From: Phialophora verrucosa
Lineage: Eukaryota > Ascomycota > Eurotiomycetes > Chaetothyriales > Herpotrichiellaceae
DNA: 64,000 nt
Reading direction: 5' to 3'
NCBI GenBank assembly: GCA_002099365.1
Contig: MSED01000007.1
Coordinates: 1,364,001-1,428,000 of the forward strand
This document shows, piece after piece, positions 22,041-31,576 of the stretch. The position numbers and the translations under genes are program-made. The notes beneath the pieces are model-generated. The model searched no databases. It was not told the origin of the DNA and worked only from the letters and a program-made list of their open reading frames with translations. The stretch's first letter is position 1. The number at the start of each line of letters is the position of its first letter.

Positions 22041-23052
22041 GTTCTGGCGAGCTTTTGTCTCATCCAGGAGACGTTTCCGATCTTTGAATCAGCGGACCTG
22101 GGCGCGAATTCGACACAGCAGCTTGCCAGAGATCCAGACATTCGGGGGGGCAACCCAACGGTTTCACTTGGGACCGACGGAGTAGAATAGCCTACACTCG
22201 TGTCATGGACAATTAGAATCGGCTTGGGTCTTGGTTTGAATGTATATTCAGTGCCGGGACACGGGGAGAGACGATTTCCCGAGTAAAGAAGGCGCAACGC
22301 CCACCTCTTACGCGGAATCGATCCTAAACATGCAATACTTGATCGCGGAGCCGATAACTCGATGCAACTCCTCCCACGACTCGCACACGGCCTTCCCTGC
22401 TCCATAGCGTCGGAAGTCCCGAATTCAACGACGTTATGGCCGCCTGTCATCGGGTCGAATGCTGGCCACAGGTCGATATGGCTCCTCCGCGCAGACTAGG
22501 TGGGTGCTCGGTCGGTAGGCGGTGGAGCGATGGAGGAGGCATTTCGCATTTGCCGGTGCTTACTATATACCAGCACATGGCCCATTTCGGCACTGCCGAC
22601 CACGGCACTAGAACTTGACTTAGCGAGAAAATCCACCACAGCAGTGATCGCTGTCGCGTGACGAACCTATTGCCAGTCTGTCGCAATCACCCTCTGGGTG
22701 CTTCTTCGGGCCGGTGGATGTTCGATATTCGACACTCGAATTCCGGCGGCTTGATGTGCTATGAATGCGCTTGTCACCAGATGTCAGACTCTCTTGTCTT
22801 ATCTGTCGAGATGTAGCGAACGATTGGGCAGGTCTCGGGAGCAAGCAATACATACTGCTGGCAACCTCGCTGTATGTCCGCTTACAGAGTATCAATATTG
22901 TCGATCGCGACCGCTCCAAGTCCCCTGTGCATGGTTTAATCACACCTCCGGCTATCTGCTACACAGCGACCAAGCAAGCCATCCTCCACAATCTTTCCCC
23001 CTACCCTCCCCCCGGGGCTTTGGTGATCCAATGGCAGTCAGCCGTTTTCTTG
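22041..23052. other. Intergenic region upstream of the efflux pump
   Basis: 1.0 kb holding the efflux pump promoter and the 3' flank of the NCS1 gene. Besides the palindrome at 22588 I see no gene. Confidence 0.5.
22588..22598. promoter_or_regulatory. Candidate Zn2Cys6 operator CGGCACTGCCG (copy 1)
   Basis: Palindrome CGGCA-C-TGCCG, a CGG-N5-CCG inverted repeat. It is identical to the site at 31318 and differs by two symmetric bases from the one at 25259. Zn2Cys6 dimers commonly bind inverted CGG triplets. Confidence 0.5.
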
Positions 23053-25045
23053 CTAAGCCAAGGCAGAAGAGCTGAGTGCCTCATTCTTCTTCTGCTGCGG
23101 CACCTTCTCATCGAAAGCCTCCTGCTCATGTTCGACCACGGCCTCGATCACGTCGTCTTCGAAATATCCGTGCGTCTTGCCCATGTACTCAAAGGATTTG
23201 GGGTGGTCCTCGCGCCCAGCAGGATAAATCTGGATGGGCCAAATGACGACTAGGACGTAGTAGATGGCTGCCCCCGTCGAAGAAGCTATGATAAACCCCA
23301 TGCTGTACATGTTTTTGCTGGCTTGGTTCCAGTGCGATTGGTAGGAGCCCCCGATGCCGTGAATGACAATGGCGACGCCGACGACCCAGGCGACCAACAT
23401 CCGGAGGTTGAAACTCTTGAAGTAGAAGTAGGCGCCGTCGGGGTATGAATTGTACAGAGACGGTACGTGGATGTTGCCACGGCGGACGATCCAATAGTCG
23501 CAACTGTGTCCCACCGTCAGGAAGCCGAGCCTCAGAAGGGGAAAAGGGATTATTAGAATTCAGGTAGGCGGCTTACATCATGATTGCAATAACCGGGGCG
23601 ATGAAGACGACGTACGATCCCAAGAAGGTGAGGAACGTCTGTGCCGACGACTGGAGCTTCCAGGGCACGGTGACGAGGCAGATGACGGCACAAAAGACTT
23701 GGCCACGTGGGATGCTGTGGTCCGACGGTCAGCTCATGGTGCGTTTCTTGGTGATCTGATGACGCCCGTATGTCTCTGGACTTACTTAAAGTACTTGGGG
23801 AACAAGCCGGTCAAGTCGGCGCCCACCGGCAAACAGTTGGCCGCCAGATTGGTGGCCATGACCGCCAGGGCCTGGACGAGGCAGACGAGGAAGATGGCCG
23901 TGCGCGTGCCGGCGTTCCAGTTGTTGTCGAGGATGGCCGCCAGGAGGTCCCACATGTTCCAGTAGGCCGTGCCCCAGAGGTTCAACGAGGCGCTGGAAGA
24001 CGCAATGCCCATGAAAATGACAAAGGTTTTGCTGGTGAAGATACCCGCCGCCTGGGCCCATGCGGCGTCCGACGGCTTGCGTGCATAGCGGGCCAGATCC
24101 GCGTTCGACATGACTTCGGGAGCAATACTTCCGCACACCGAATTGATGCCCGTCATGAAAGCCCATCCCAGGGCGGTGGTGGAGGATTCTTTGGTGATTG
24201 CAGACGAGCCGGCCAAGCCACCGTTTTTGCCCACGACGTAGCCAAAGACGGCGATGAGCACTGGCGGAGCGATCAGACTCTTGATCGTGTAGAGCCATCT
24301 GGCACGCTCCGGGTGAATGAGCATGAAGGGCAGTTGGACGGCCCAGTAGAGAAAGAAGGCGGCCAGGCCACGGGTGGTGATGCCGGCGTCGGCGGGAAGA
24401 TGGTTCGGAATGTCCTGCCACCGGTGGCCGAACGCACATCGGAGCATCACGTCAAAGAGCTTGCCGGCGTAGAAGGTCTGGGTGCCGAAGAAGATGATGG
24501 CGACACAGCCGCGGAGGAAGACGAACCACAGGGATCCGAGCATACCGGCGCAGACACGGACGTACGCGGGATATCCCACGTGATAGACGGCCGGCCCACG
24601 CGAGGCCATGACCAGGACGACGGAACAAAACAAGTTGCCGACCGTGATGGAGAGGAGGGCCTCCCACCATTTCTGTCCCGCGTGTGTGTCAGCAGTCAGA
24701 GCCCGTCTTCGGATGGTATCGATCGCCTCGGCGACCACTTGGACGGGACACGACTCACCATGCCCAAATTGACGAGGCTGGACCCGGTGTTCCATTGGTT
24801 TGGATTGAAGGAGACGGCCCAGAAGAACATGAAGTAATTCCAATGTCGCCAGGTCCTCTGCTCGATCCTAGGCGACGAACCAATCAGCCAGAACCGTTTC
24901 ATCGCCAAAATACAACAGGTCGACCGTACGGGGTTGGGTCAAGATCCTCGTTGCCCCATCGCTTGCCACTCCCATCCTTCTGGATGGTGCTTTCTCGGGT
25001 CTGGATCTTCTGGTCCAACCGGCGGAGGAAAGATGTGATGGCCAT
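23053..25045 (-). CDS. NCS1-family permease (Fur/Dal4/Thi7-type)
   Basis: 575 residues from five exons: 25045-24930, 24867-24759, 24672-23786, 23714-23577 and 23530-23053. The joins give NEDLDPTPIEQRTW, the usual cytosolic lead-in of NCS1 carriers. Twelve membrane helices follow: FNPNQWNTGSSLVNLGMKWW (helix 1), a helix-3 stretch around RGPAVYHVGYPAYVRVCAG, GINSVCGSIAPEVMSNADLARYA (helices 6-7) and LTGLFPKYFNIPRGQVFCAV. The C-terminal tail is acidic (YFEDDVIEAVVEHEQEAFDE). The family imports nucleobases, allantoin, hydantoins, nucleosides or related vitamins by proton or sodium symport. It is the presumed uptake system of the cluster and is divergent from the SDR across a 689-bp promoter. Confidence 0.93.
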
Positions 25046-25218
25046 GGTGTGCCAGCGTGCGCTCCAAGTCACCGTGCTCGGGGAAGAGAGATGAAGACGA
25101 GATTTTCTGGACCCGACCCCCATGCGCGCGCTGGGGGCATAATTATACCTCATCTGTAGAGGAAGGGATGCACGACATGCCTTATCATCTGCCAAGCGCT
25201 GGACGTTCATGTCCAACT

Positions 25219-25258
25219 CAGTTCGACTGATTGATGTTGAGTTAGAACAGTCGAACTG
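25219..25258. repeat. Perfect 11-bp inverted repeat, 18-nt spacer
   Basis: CAGTTCGACTG at 25219-25229 and its exact reverse complement CAGTCGAACTG at 25248-25258. It directly abuts the palindrome at 25259. Confidence 0.8.
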
Positions 25259-25269
25259 CGGAACTTCCG
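25259..25269. promoter_or_regulatory. Candidate Zn2Cys6 operator CGGAACTTCCG (copy 2)
   Basis: Palindrome CGGAA-C-TTCCG, 214 bp from the permease start and 466 bp from the SDR start. With flanks (GCGG....CCGAAA) it matches the site at 31318 at 13 of 15 positions. Confidence 0.5.
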
Positions 25270-25734
25270 AAAAGGTGATGATCAGTCGCGGTTTGTCTCG
25301 ACCAAGGCTGAGGTTCCATGGCGGCCTTCCTACTCTGACGTCCAGTCAGGCCATGGTACGGCTTCGTTGCGCTCCCGTAGCTGTAAGAGAGAAAACGTTC
25401 CCTTATCTCGAAGGACATGTGCGACGATTAGCTCTCCAGACTCTCCTATCCAATGAGCCCCACAGCGGCCAACCGAACTCGAGCATTTGTTTTCGGCAAG
25501 ATGCGACCGGCAGAGCCGACAGCCACAGTATTGAACCCCTTGGCGGCGATAAGCCTCCCCCTCCAGTTCTCATCGGCACCACTGAGTAATAGTCTGTTGT
25601 TGACCAGCTCATATTGCAATGATTACAAGTACTATACTATCCTACCACCGGCGGGTTCCACGTGGGACGAGTTGAGGCGGCCGAGGGTCCCGCTTGCCGT
25701 CCACTTTGCTGCGCGGAATTTCCTAGGTCGAGCA

Positions 25735-26827
25735 ATGCCGTCCCTTTCAATCGAGACAATTTTCAACGTCAGGGGCCGAACCGCCTTGGTGACTGGGGGC
25801 TCATCTGGTATCGGGCTCATGATCGCACAAGGCTTGGTGGCAAACGGGGTCAAAGTCTACGTGACCGGCGTCGACGAGGCAGAAGTCGGACAAGCCGTCG
25901 GTGAACTCCAAGTCTTAGGAGCAGGGACCACCGACGAGCCAGTTGCAGTTGGATATGGTGAGAGAACGAGTCATCTTCTGATTGTTTGCGCATCACCCGC
26001 TGACTCTTGGAATCCCTCTCGCACAGCATGTAGCCTGACCTCATGGGATGCTGTGCGCGAGCTCGTTCACTTCGTCTCGGAGCGGGAGACATGTCTCGAT
26101 CTGCTGGTCTCGAATGCCGGCATTCGGCATGGTCCAGCTGAGGCTCTGCCACCCACCCACTCACTCGAAGAGTACAGTAGGTACTTGCTGTCGACGCCAT
26201 ATCACGATTGGGACGAGACCTACCGGCTCAATGTGTTCGCCCACTACTTTCTTGTCGTCTCGTTCATGCCGCTTCTCGGGGCGGCCGCGAACCAGGGCCA
26301 TCGCGACGGAAGGGGGTCGGTCATCATCACCAGCAGTGCGGCTTCGAAGCATCTTTGCACCGCCGTCGAGGCCACGGCATATGCCTCCAGCAAGGCCGCC
26401 ACCGATCACCTGGTCCGGATGCTGGCCGAGAAGCTGGCCAAGTTCCGGATCCGGGTGAACTCGATCAATCCGGGAAGTGAGTGTCTCTACACATCGTAGC
26501 TCACATGGAGACTCAAGTTAGACTGACAGGGACCACAGTGTTTCCATCGTACGTAGTTTTCCCCGGCGACCGTTCAGCCCGCTCACCCATTTTCCGGTTC
26601 TCTAATGGTCGTGCAGGCGCATGAATCCCTTGTCCGATCCGAGCAATGGATTTGCCAGCTTTGTCGATAATATTCCGCTCCAGCGCGCCGGGGCAGTGGA
26701 CGATCTGGCAGGCATGACCGTCTTCCTTGCCAGTCGAGCCGGAGCATATATCACCGGAACCAACATCTTGCTCGATGGAGGGCGGACATTAATTGCCAAC
26801 GGAGAGAAGGCACCAGTCGGCAATTGA
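25735..26827 (+). CDS. Short-chain dehydrogenase/reductase with 10-nt microexon
   Basis: 297 residues from exons 25735-25957, 26027-26476, 26539-26548 and 26617-26827. Exon 3 is only 10 nt (TGTTTCCATC); including it is the only reading I found that keeps frame and gives NPGMFPSRMNPLSD, a usual SDR substrate-loop sequence. Cofactor motif TGGSSGIG lies at 20-27, NAG near 125, and catalytic Y193-x3-K197 in AYASSKAA, with the preceding Ser in ITSSAAS. The C-terminus has GAYITGTNILLDGGRT, typical of the classical family. It is a soluble NAD(P)H enzyme acting on a ketone or alcohol. In the A. nidulans nicotinate system an SDR (HxnW) acts alongside the imidase and amidase, so this may be its analogue. 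I start at the ATG 25735, not the upstream in-frame 25453. Confidence 0.9.
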
Positions 26828-27266
26828 ATGTCTTCGGGTGATATGAGTCTCGTCGGATGGATCAAAAAAAAGACCGTCTTTAATTAATGTGGATGGACTT
26901 CGCACATCTAGAGTGGATACGCGCAGTACATCGGCCCTCTGTACTCGGGCCCTTTTTGTGCTTGTAGAGACGCGGGATCCTCCTTATCTTGGGTATTTGC
27001 AGGAAGCGCTTTGGGTCCGAGTTAGCAGCTTAGTTCGTAGGAGGTTGGCCTCTGATAAGGAAAGCATGGAGTGGGTCATGGCCCCGAGGTCTTATGGGTG
27101 CTCGGTCCATAAGGTCTGCCTACCTAATCATAGCTCGCTAATCGCCCGCACCTCAATCCCGCCGTCCCCTGCGTGAGTGTGTGTATCGACAAGACCCTGG
27201 ATTGATTCGGCATGTTCATAAGTTTGGATCAGGATCAGGAGATCGAGTAACTTGTCAGGCTCCAAC
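26828..27266. promoter_or_regulatory. Promoter of the Zn2Cys6 regulator
   Basis: 439 bp with a TGATAAG (GATA-type) site at 27053-27059. No CGG-N5-CCG palindrome was seen here, unlike the other cluster promoters. Confidence 0.4.
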
Positions 27267-29559
27267 ATGAGTGAGCTGTCTCGACATTCGCGTCCTCGCG
27301 AGGACGACACCGTCCAAGAACCGCCAGCCAAACGGCGGGCTCGAAGTGCAGTGGCATGCCAACGGTGCAAAAGCCGAAAACAGCGCTGTGACAATGAGTT
27401 CCCCTCGTGCTCCAACTGTCTCTGCGCCAACGAGCCCTGCTCCTACGGGGTGAAGCAAGTCTACCCCGCCGAGTATGTGCGGTCCCTGGAAACGCACATT
27501 GCCCACCTCGAACAGTCGTTGGCCGGGGTCGACCCTAAGCTGTCGGCCGACCATTTCGCAAAGACGATTGACCCGACGGCGGCGACGGCGCCTCGTGGGC
27601 CAGGAGAGTCTACAGAGCCGCCGAATGACGGGTCCGTGGCCGGAGACACCGAACCGGGACTGGACTTGGGGGTGGGCTTCGTCGCGTTGTCGCCCAATCC
27701 GTACTTGGGCACCTCGAGCGGCGTTCAGCTGGCCAGGTTGGTCAAGTCGGCCATTCATGTGTCGCCTCACACAGATGCACGGCCTGCCGGCGGTGTAGAC
27801 CAGGGATCCGATCGATGGGTGTCCGGCTCGTCACGCTCCCGGAGCCAGCAGCTGGACGTGGGCAACGCCGTTGCCAGGGTCGTGCCGCCCGATGACGAGA
27901 TGAGCCAGAAGCTCATCAGTGCCTATCTGACAAAGGTCTATCCCAAGCATCCCTTCATATCCAAAAGGAGGATTCAAGCTCTCAACCACAGCAGGGCAAG
28001 TTTCACTCCTGCTCATCAATCCCGCTCCACCGAGACACGGCCAGATCGACTGAACTATGCCCGTCTACATCTGATCTACGCCATAGGGGCGCGATATCTG
28101 CAATTGGCCGACGATACTGACTATCCTTCGCCCGAGGTACGTCCGCTCGAAGTCAGGCCCAACTCCGGGTCAGATCAAGGGGGGAGTGGCTAATCTCGTG
28201 AAATCCCCCAGTCTCACTACGAGGCGGCGTTAACCGATGTGGACATGATCTGGGAGGTGCGAAGCCTGGAGAACTTGGAGGCCATGCTTCTGCTGTCCAT
28301 ATATCAGTTGAGATCGCCCACCGGGCCGGGCATATGGTACGTTTGTCGCCGCCGCTGCCGCCGCCGACGACGTCGACCGTGTCATGGCGTTCAACTAACT
28401 TCCTTGAAGGTGGATGATAGGGACGACGATGCGTCACTGTCTGGACAGTGGCCTCCACCGCAAGGCCCATGACTCGTCCAATCTGATCGACCAGCGGCGC
28501 AAACGGATCTTCTGGACAGCGTACATGCTGGAAAGATCGGTTGCGAGGACGGTCGGCCGGCCCTACTCGGTGTCGGACCGAGACATCGACGTGGCCTTGC
28601 CGGCCAACATTGACGACTCGTACGAGACCGAGGACGAAATCACCGCCGCCATCGCACAGTCGCAGGCCAACCCGCGGCAGGTCACGTCGCTGACCGCGGC
28701 CCTCCACATCATCCGCATCCAGCAGCTCGAATCCAAGATCTGCCGCACCGTGTGCCGTGTGGACAAGCCCGTCAGCGAGATCAACCCGGGCAAAATCGCC
28801 CGGCTCCGAGACTCCCTTGAGGACTGGAAGGCCGCCATCCCACACATCTCGCTCCCCGCCGCCGAGGACGGCACCCATCCCTACAACACGACCGACTATC
28901 ACATGATCCAGTATCACAAAGCCTTGGTCCTGCTCTTCCTCCCTTTGCTCCCGTCCCTGTCGCCGGCCCATCCCGACTTCCGTCTGTTCGCCTATTCCGC
29001 GGGGCAGATCTGTCAGACGTACAAACGACTGCACCACGCCCAGCAGTACATTTCCTTTTCGCTGCTGGCTCTCCACGCCAACTTTGTCGCCGGCCTCGCC
29101 TTGGTATACTGCTTCTGCCTCGACCCGACCTTGTTCAACGCCGGCTTCAGCAGCGACATCCGCGCCTGCAGCACCATGTTGTACACCATCTCCGAGCGCT
29201 GGCCCGCCGCCCGCAAGGTACGCAACGCCTTCGAAAGCCTCGTCACCGCCACCATCGAGGGCGAGCATCCACCCTCGACGCCGTCCTTCCGAGAACGAAC
29301 GCGACCCTCGGCTGGGCCGGCGGCCCGCACTCAGGCGCCCGACGCACTCCAGGTGCCGTCGCTGGGGGCGTTGAACAACCCCAACCCCCCAGACCCGGGC
29401 CTCTTCGTCGACCACAGAATGCACGAAAGCATGTGGGACAGTTTCGAGACCGTGCTCGGAGACTATCAGATCAACACGGAAACGTGGATGCAGGACGGCA
29501 TCATCCAGGCCATGGAAGCATTTCCAACCGAGGGATGGAGCATGTGGGAAGACTTCTGA
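27267..29559 (+). CDS. Zn2Cys6 transcription factor (cluster regulator candidate)
   Basis: 714 residues from exons 27267-28136, 28212-28336 and 28410-29559. The binuclear zinc cluster starts at C31 with CQRCKSRKQRCDNEFPSCSNC and C-x6-C spacing, preceded by a basic PPAKRRARS. YVRSLETHIAHLEQSLAG just after it is a likely coiled-coil dimer element. The middle region matches fungal-specific TF domains: LTKVYPKHPFISKRRI, GARYLQLA, LENLEAMLLLSIYQLRSPTGPGIWWMIG, and RKRIFWTAYMLERSVARTVGRPYSVSDRDIDV. The acidic, Trp-containing end (AFPTEGWSMWEDF) looks like an activation region. It is nuclear and sits in the middle of the permease-SDR-imidase-amidase group, so it is the likely pathway activator. I use the ATG at 27267; the frame upstream reaches only TTG. 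Confidence 0.94.
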
Positions 29560-29706
29560 CTCAAGTCCATCCCACCCCCCGGGATGCCCCGGAAAGCTTC
29601 AACGGCAGGTTAGGATGAAAAGAAAAATGAGATAATACCGCGACAGAACCATGAATGACATGGACTTAGTATCCGAAGAAGCCTGCGATGGTACTACACT
29701 TCTGAC

Positions 29707-30962
29707 CTACCCCCTCCCTGCCCCCGCTTGGGATGGGCAAGGATGCTTGTCCCGCCAATGCTGCGCAATCTCGGCCCGCGTACACACCCACACGTCGGGC
29801 TTCTGGCTGATGTAGCGGAGGAATTTCTGTAGCTGTCGGGCGCGGCCGGGCTTGCCGATGATACGCGGGTGAATCCCAATGGACATCATCTTCCCGCCTT
29901 CCTCGTAGAGCATGTCGAAAGCATCGACCAGGTAGTCGTAGAACGAGGCGCCGCCGAAGCCGTCGGCGGCAAAATGGAACTTCATGTCGTTGGCGTCGTA
30001 GGCGTACGGGACGTGCAGCAGCCCTTCTCCGCTGGTGGCGCTGCGGGAAGCTCCCTGAGTGGCCGCCGCCAACCCGGGCGGCAAGGCGACCCAAACTGGC
30101 ACGTCGTCGCCATAGTAATCACTCTGCCAGAGCAACGGCAGGCCCATCTCCTCAAAAGCCTCCCACACCACTCCGATGCTGTTGGGGCTGAGACGACCCA
30201 CGTACCAGCCCTGCGGATCGACCCCTGCGGTCGTCCGGATGGCCTGGATGGCCTTCTTGACCGCCTCCTTCTCGTCGCTCGGCGACAGGTCGCGCGAATC
30301 CAGCCAACGGTAGCCGTGCCCGGCAATCTCGTGCCCGGCCGCCACACACGCCGTGGCCACCGCCGGGTTCATTTCCAAGGCCTGGCCGACCGCCAGGAGC
30401 GTAAAAGGGTAGGAATGTTCGGCAAAGAGGCGGAGCAACCGCCAAATGCCGGCACGAGAGCCGTAGGCGTATTCGGATTCGACGTTCGGTTGGCGTGCAT
30501 TATGAAACGCTGGGCCTCCCGCTGCCGTAGGAGAGAAAGAAACGCCGGGTACGTCAGTCCATCCAGCCATTCAAAACGCGAAGAGAAACTTGTGTTCTGG
30601 AATTGCAGGCATTGAGAAGGAATAGATTCTTCCCGCACGATAGGGAGGAATATGGGCAGAGATACCTTTTTCCCAATTCAACGTCTCGGATTGCGAGTCT
30701 CCATTTAACACACTGGACTCGGCGCCCTCCCTTGATCGCCGGTTAGCATCCTGAGAGCCTCGCGGGTTTCGATGCCCGCTCATCCATGGCGGCAGAACAC
30801 CCCAGCAGGAAGATGTGGCCTGCCGGAGGTTGAGACGTACTCATAATTCACACATATGCTGACAGCAATTCGGGCACCTCGTGGCCATTGAGCATCTTGC
30901 CCCGCTTGTCCATATCCCACCAGATCTCTCTCAAAAGAGTACTTTGGGTCTTCGAAAACCAT
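29707..30962 (-). CDS. PuuE/cyclic-imidase-like hydrolase (polysaccharide deacetylase fold)
   Basis: 333 residues from exons 30962-30841, 30730-30666 and 30521-29707. The joins give VNYEEGAESSVLNGD and EKAGGPAFHNARQPNVESEY. The fold is NodB-like. RDLVGYGQ, VESEYAYGSRAGIWRLLRLF, AAGHEIAGHGYRWLD (H126, H131), SDYYGDDVPVW and MSIGIHPRIIGKPGRARQLQKFL are hallmarks of the PuuE allantoinase / cyclic imide hydrolase branch, not of chitin deacetylases. There is no signal peptide, so it is cytosolic. The family opens cyclic ureides or imides; PuuE is known to work without metal, and A. nidulans HxnM is a cyclic imidase. The amidase next door would complete hydrolysis to acid plus ammonia. Public pipelines will probably label it a polysaccharide deacetylase. 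Confidence 0.88.
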
Positions 30963-31114
30963 ATTAATATTTGGATTTGAGATGGCAAAAGTCCAGCGAA
31001 GGGGATGTGATAGATGTCAAATCCACCTGTCTGGTCGTGTGCAACGGTATATTGCGAAGCTGCTTCACGTGTGCTGTGGTTTCCTTGCTCAAGTTGGATC
31101 GATAAGAAATTGGT

Positions 31115-31129
31115 GCATGTAATACATGC
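31115..31129. promoter_or_regulatory. 15-bp palindrome GCATGTA-A-TACATGC
   Basis: Perfect 7-bp arms around a single A, nine bases from the GATA-type site at 31100. Possible binding site of a dimeric regulator; the protein is unknown. Confidence 0.35.
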
Positions 31130-31317
31130 ATTGTATGGACAGTGAATCTATTTCCTAAATCTGTGAGATCCGTCGGAATTCCCCGACCAGCACCAAGGAC
31201 GCCCACAGGCACTGTAGCCCGAGGGGGGGTTCTCGGCCGCAACCTCGCGCAAAAGAGGAAGGCTGTCGGGCGGGAGGCAGCCACTGGAAGAGCCGACGAC
31301 TGGACGAGCCACCGTTG

Positions 31318-31328
31318 CGGCACTGCCG
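31318..31328. promoter_or_regulatory. Candidate Zn2Cys6 operator CGGCACTGCCG (copy 3)
   Basis: Identical to the 11-mer at 22588. It lies 249 bp from the amidase start and 356 bp from the imidase-like start. Confidence 0.5.
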
Positions 31329-31576
31329 AAACAGGCCCGCCAACCAGCAGTACAAGTAGGATAATACCGGTCGCCAGAAGAGTGGAGACAAGTCCACTTA
31401 CTCGTACACTATCTCAACCTTAGTGCGAGGGGGCTTCTCCGTCAGCTTGGGAACTGGCCGTGCTTGTCGACAGCCCCTAAACACCAACGAGGATGGCCAA
31501 ATATTTAGATGTTATCTCCTAGGATTCAGAGACGCAGACATAGCAGAATTTCGACCCTCATCCCGATACTTGAATC

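Larger units (their letters stand above)
25046..25734. promoter_or_regulatory. Divergent promoter, NCS1 permease / SDR
   Basis: Holds a perfect 11-bp inverted repeat, a CGG-N5-CCG palindrome, and two GATA-type sites: CTTATCA at 25181 (TGATAAG on minus) and CGATAAG at 25547. The open frame running from 25453 into the SDR is taken as leader sequence. Confidence 0.5.
30963..31576. promoter_or_regulatory. Divergent promoter, imidase-like gene / amidase
   Basis: 614 bp. Contains CGATAAG (GATA-type) at 31100-31106, a palindrome at 31115, a near match CGGAATTCCCCG at ~31174, and the CGG-N5-CCG palindrome at 31318. Confidence 0.5.

Noticed and set aside
23770..24837. 355-codon plus-strand open frame
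   Set aside because: Exactly antisense to NCS1 exon 3, whose protein is unmistakable; produced by strong GC bias at third positions.
25453..25734. In-frame N-terminal extension of the SDR
   Set aside because: SDRs of this class start shortly before the TGGSSGIG motif; the extra 94 residues have no family support and overlap promoter motifs.
28153..29424. 423-codon minus-strand open frame
   Set aside because: Antisense to the Zn2Cys6 regulator; Gly/Arg/Val-rich composition and no domain.
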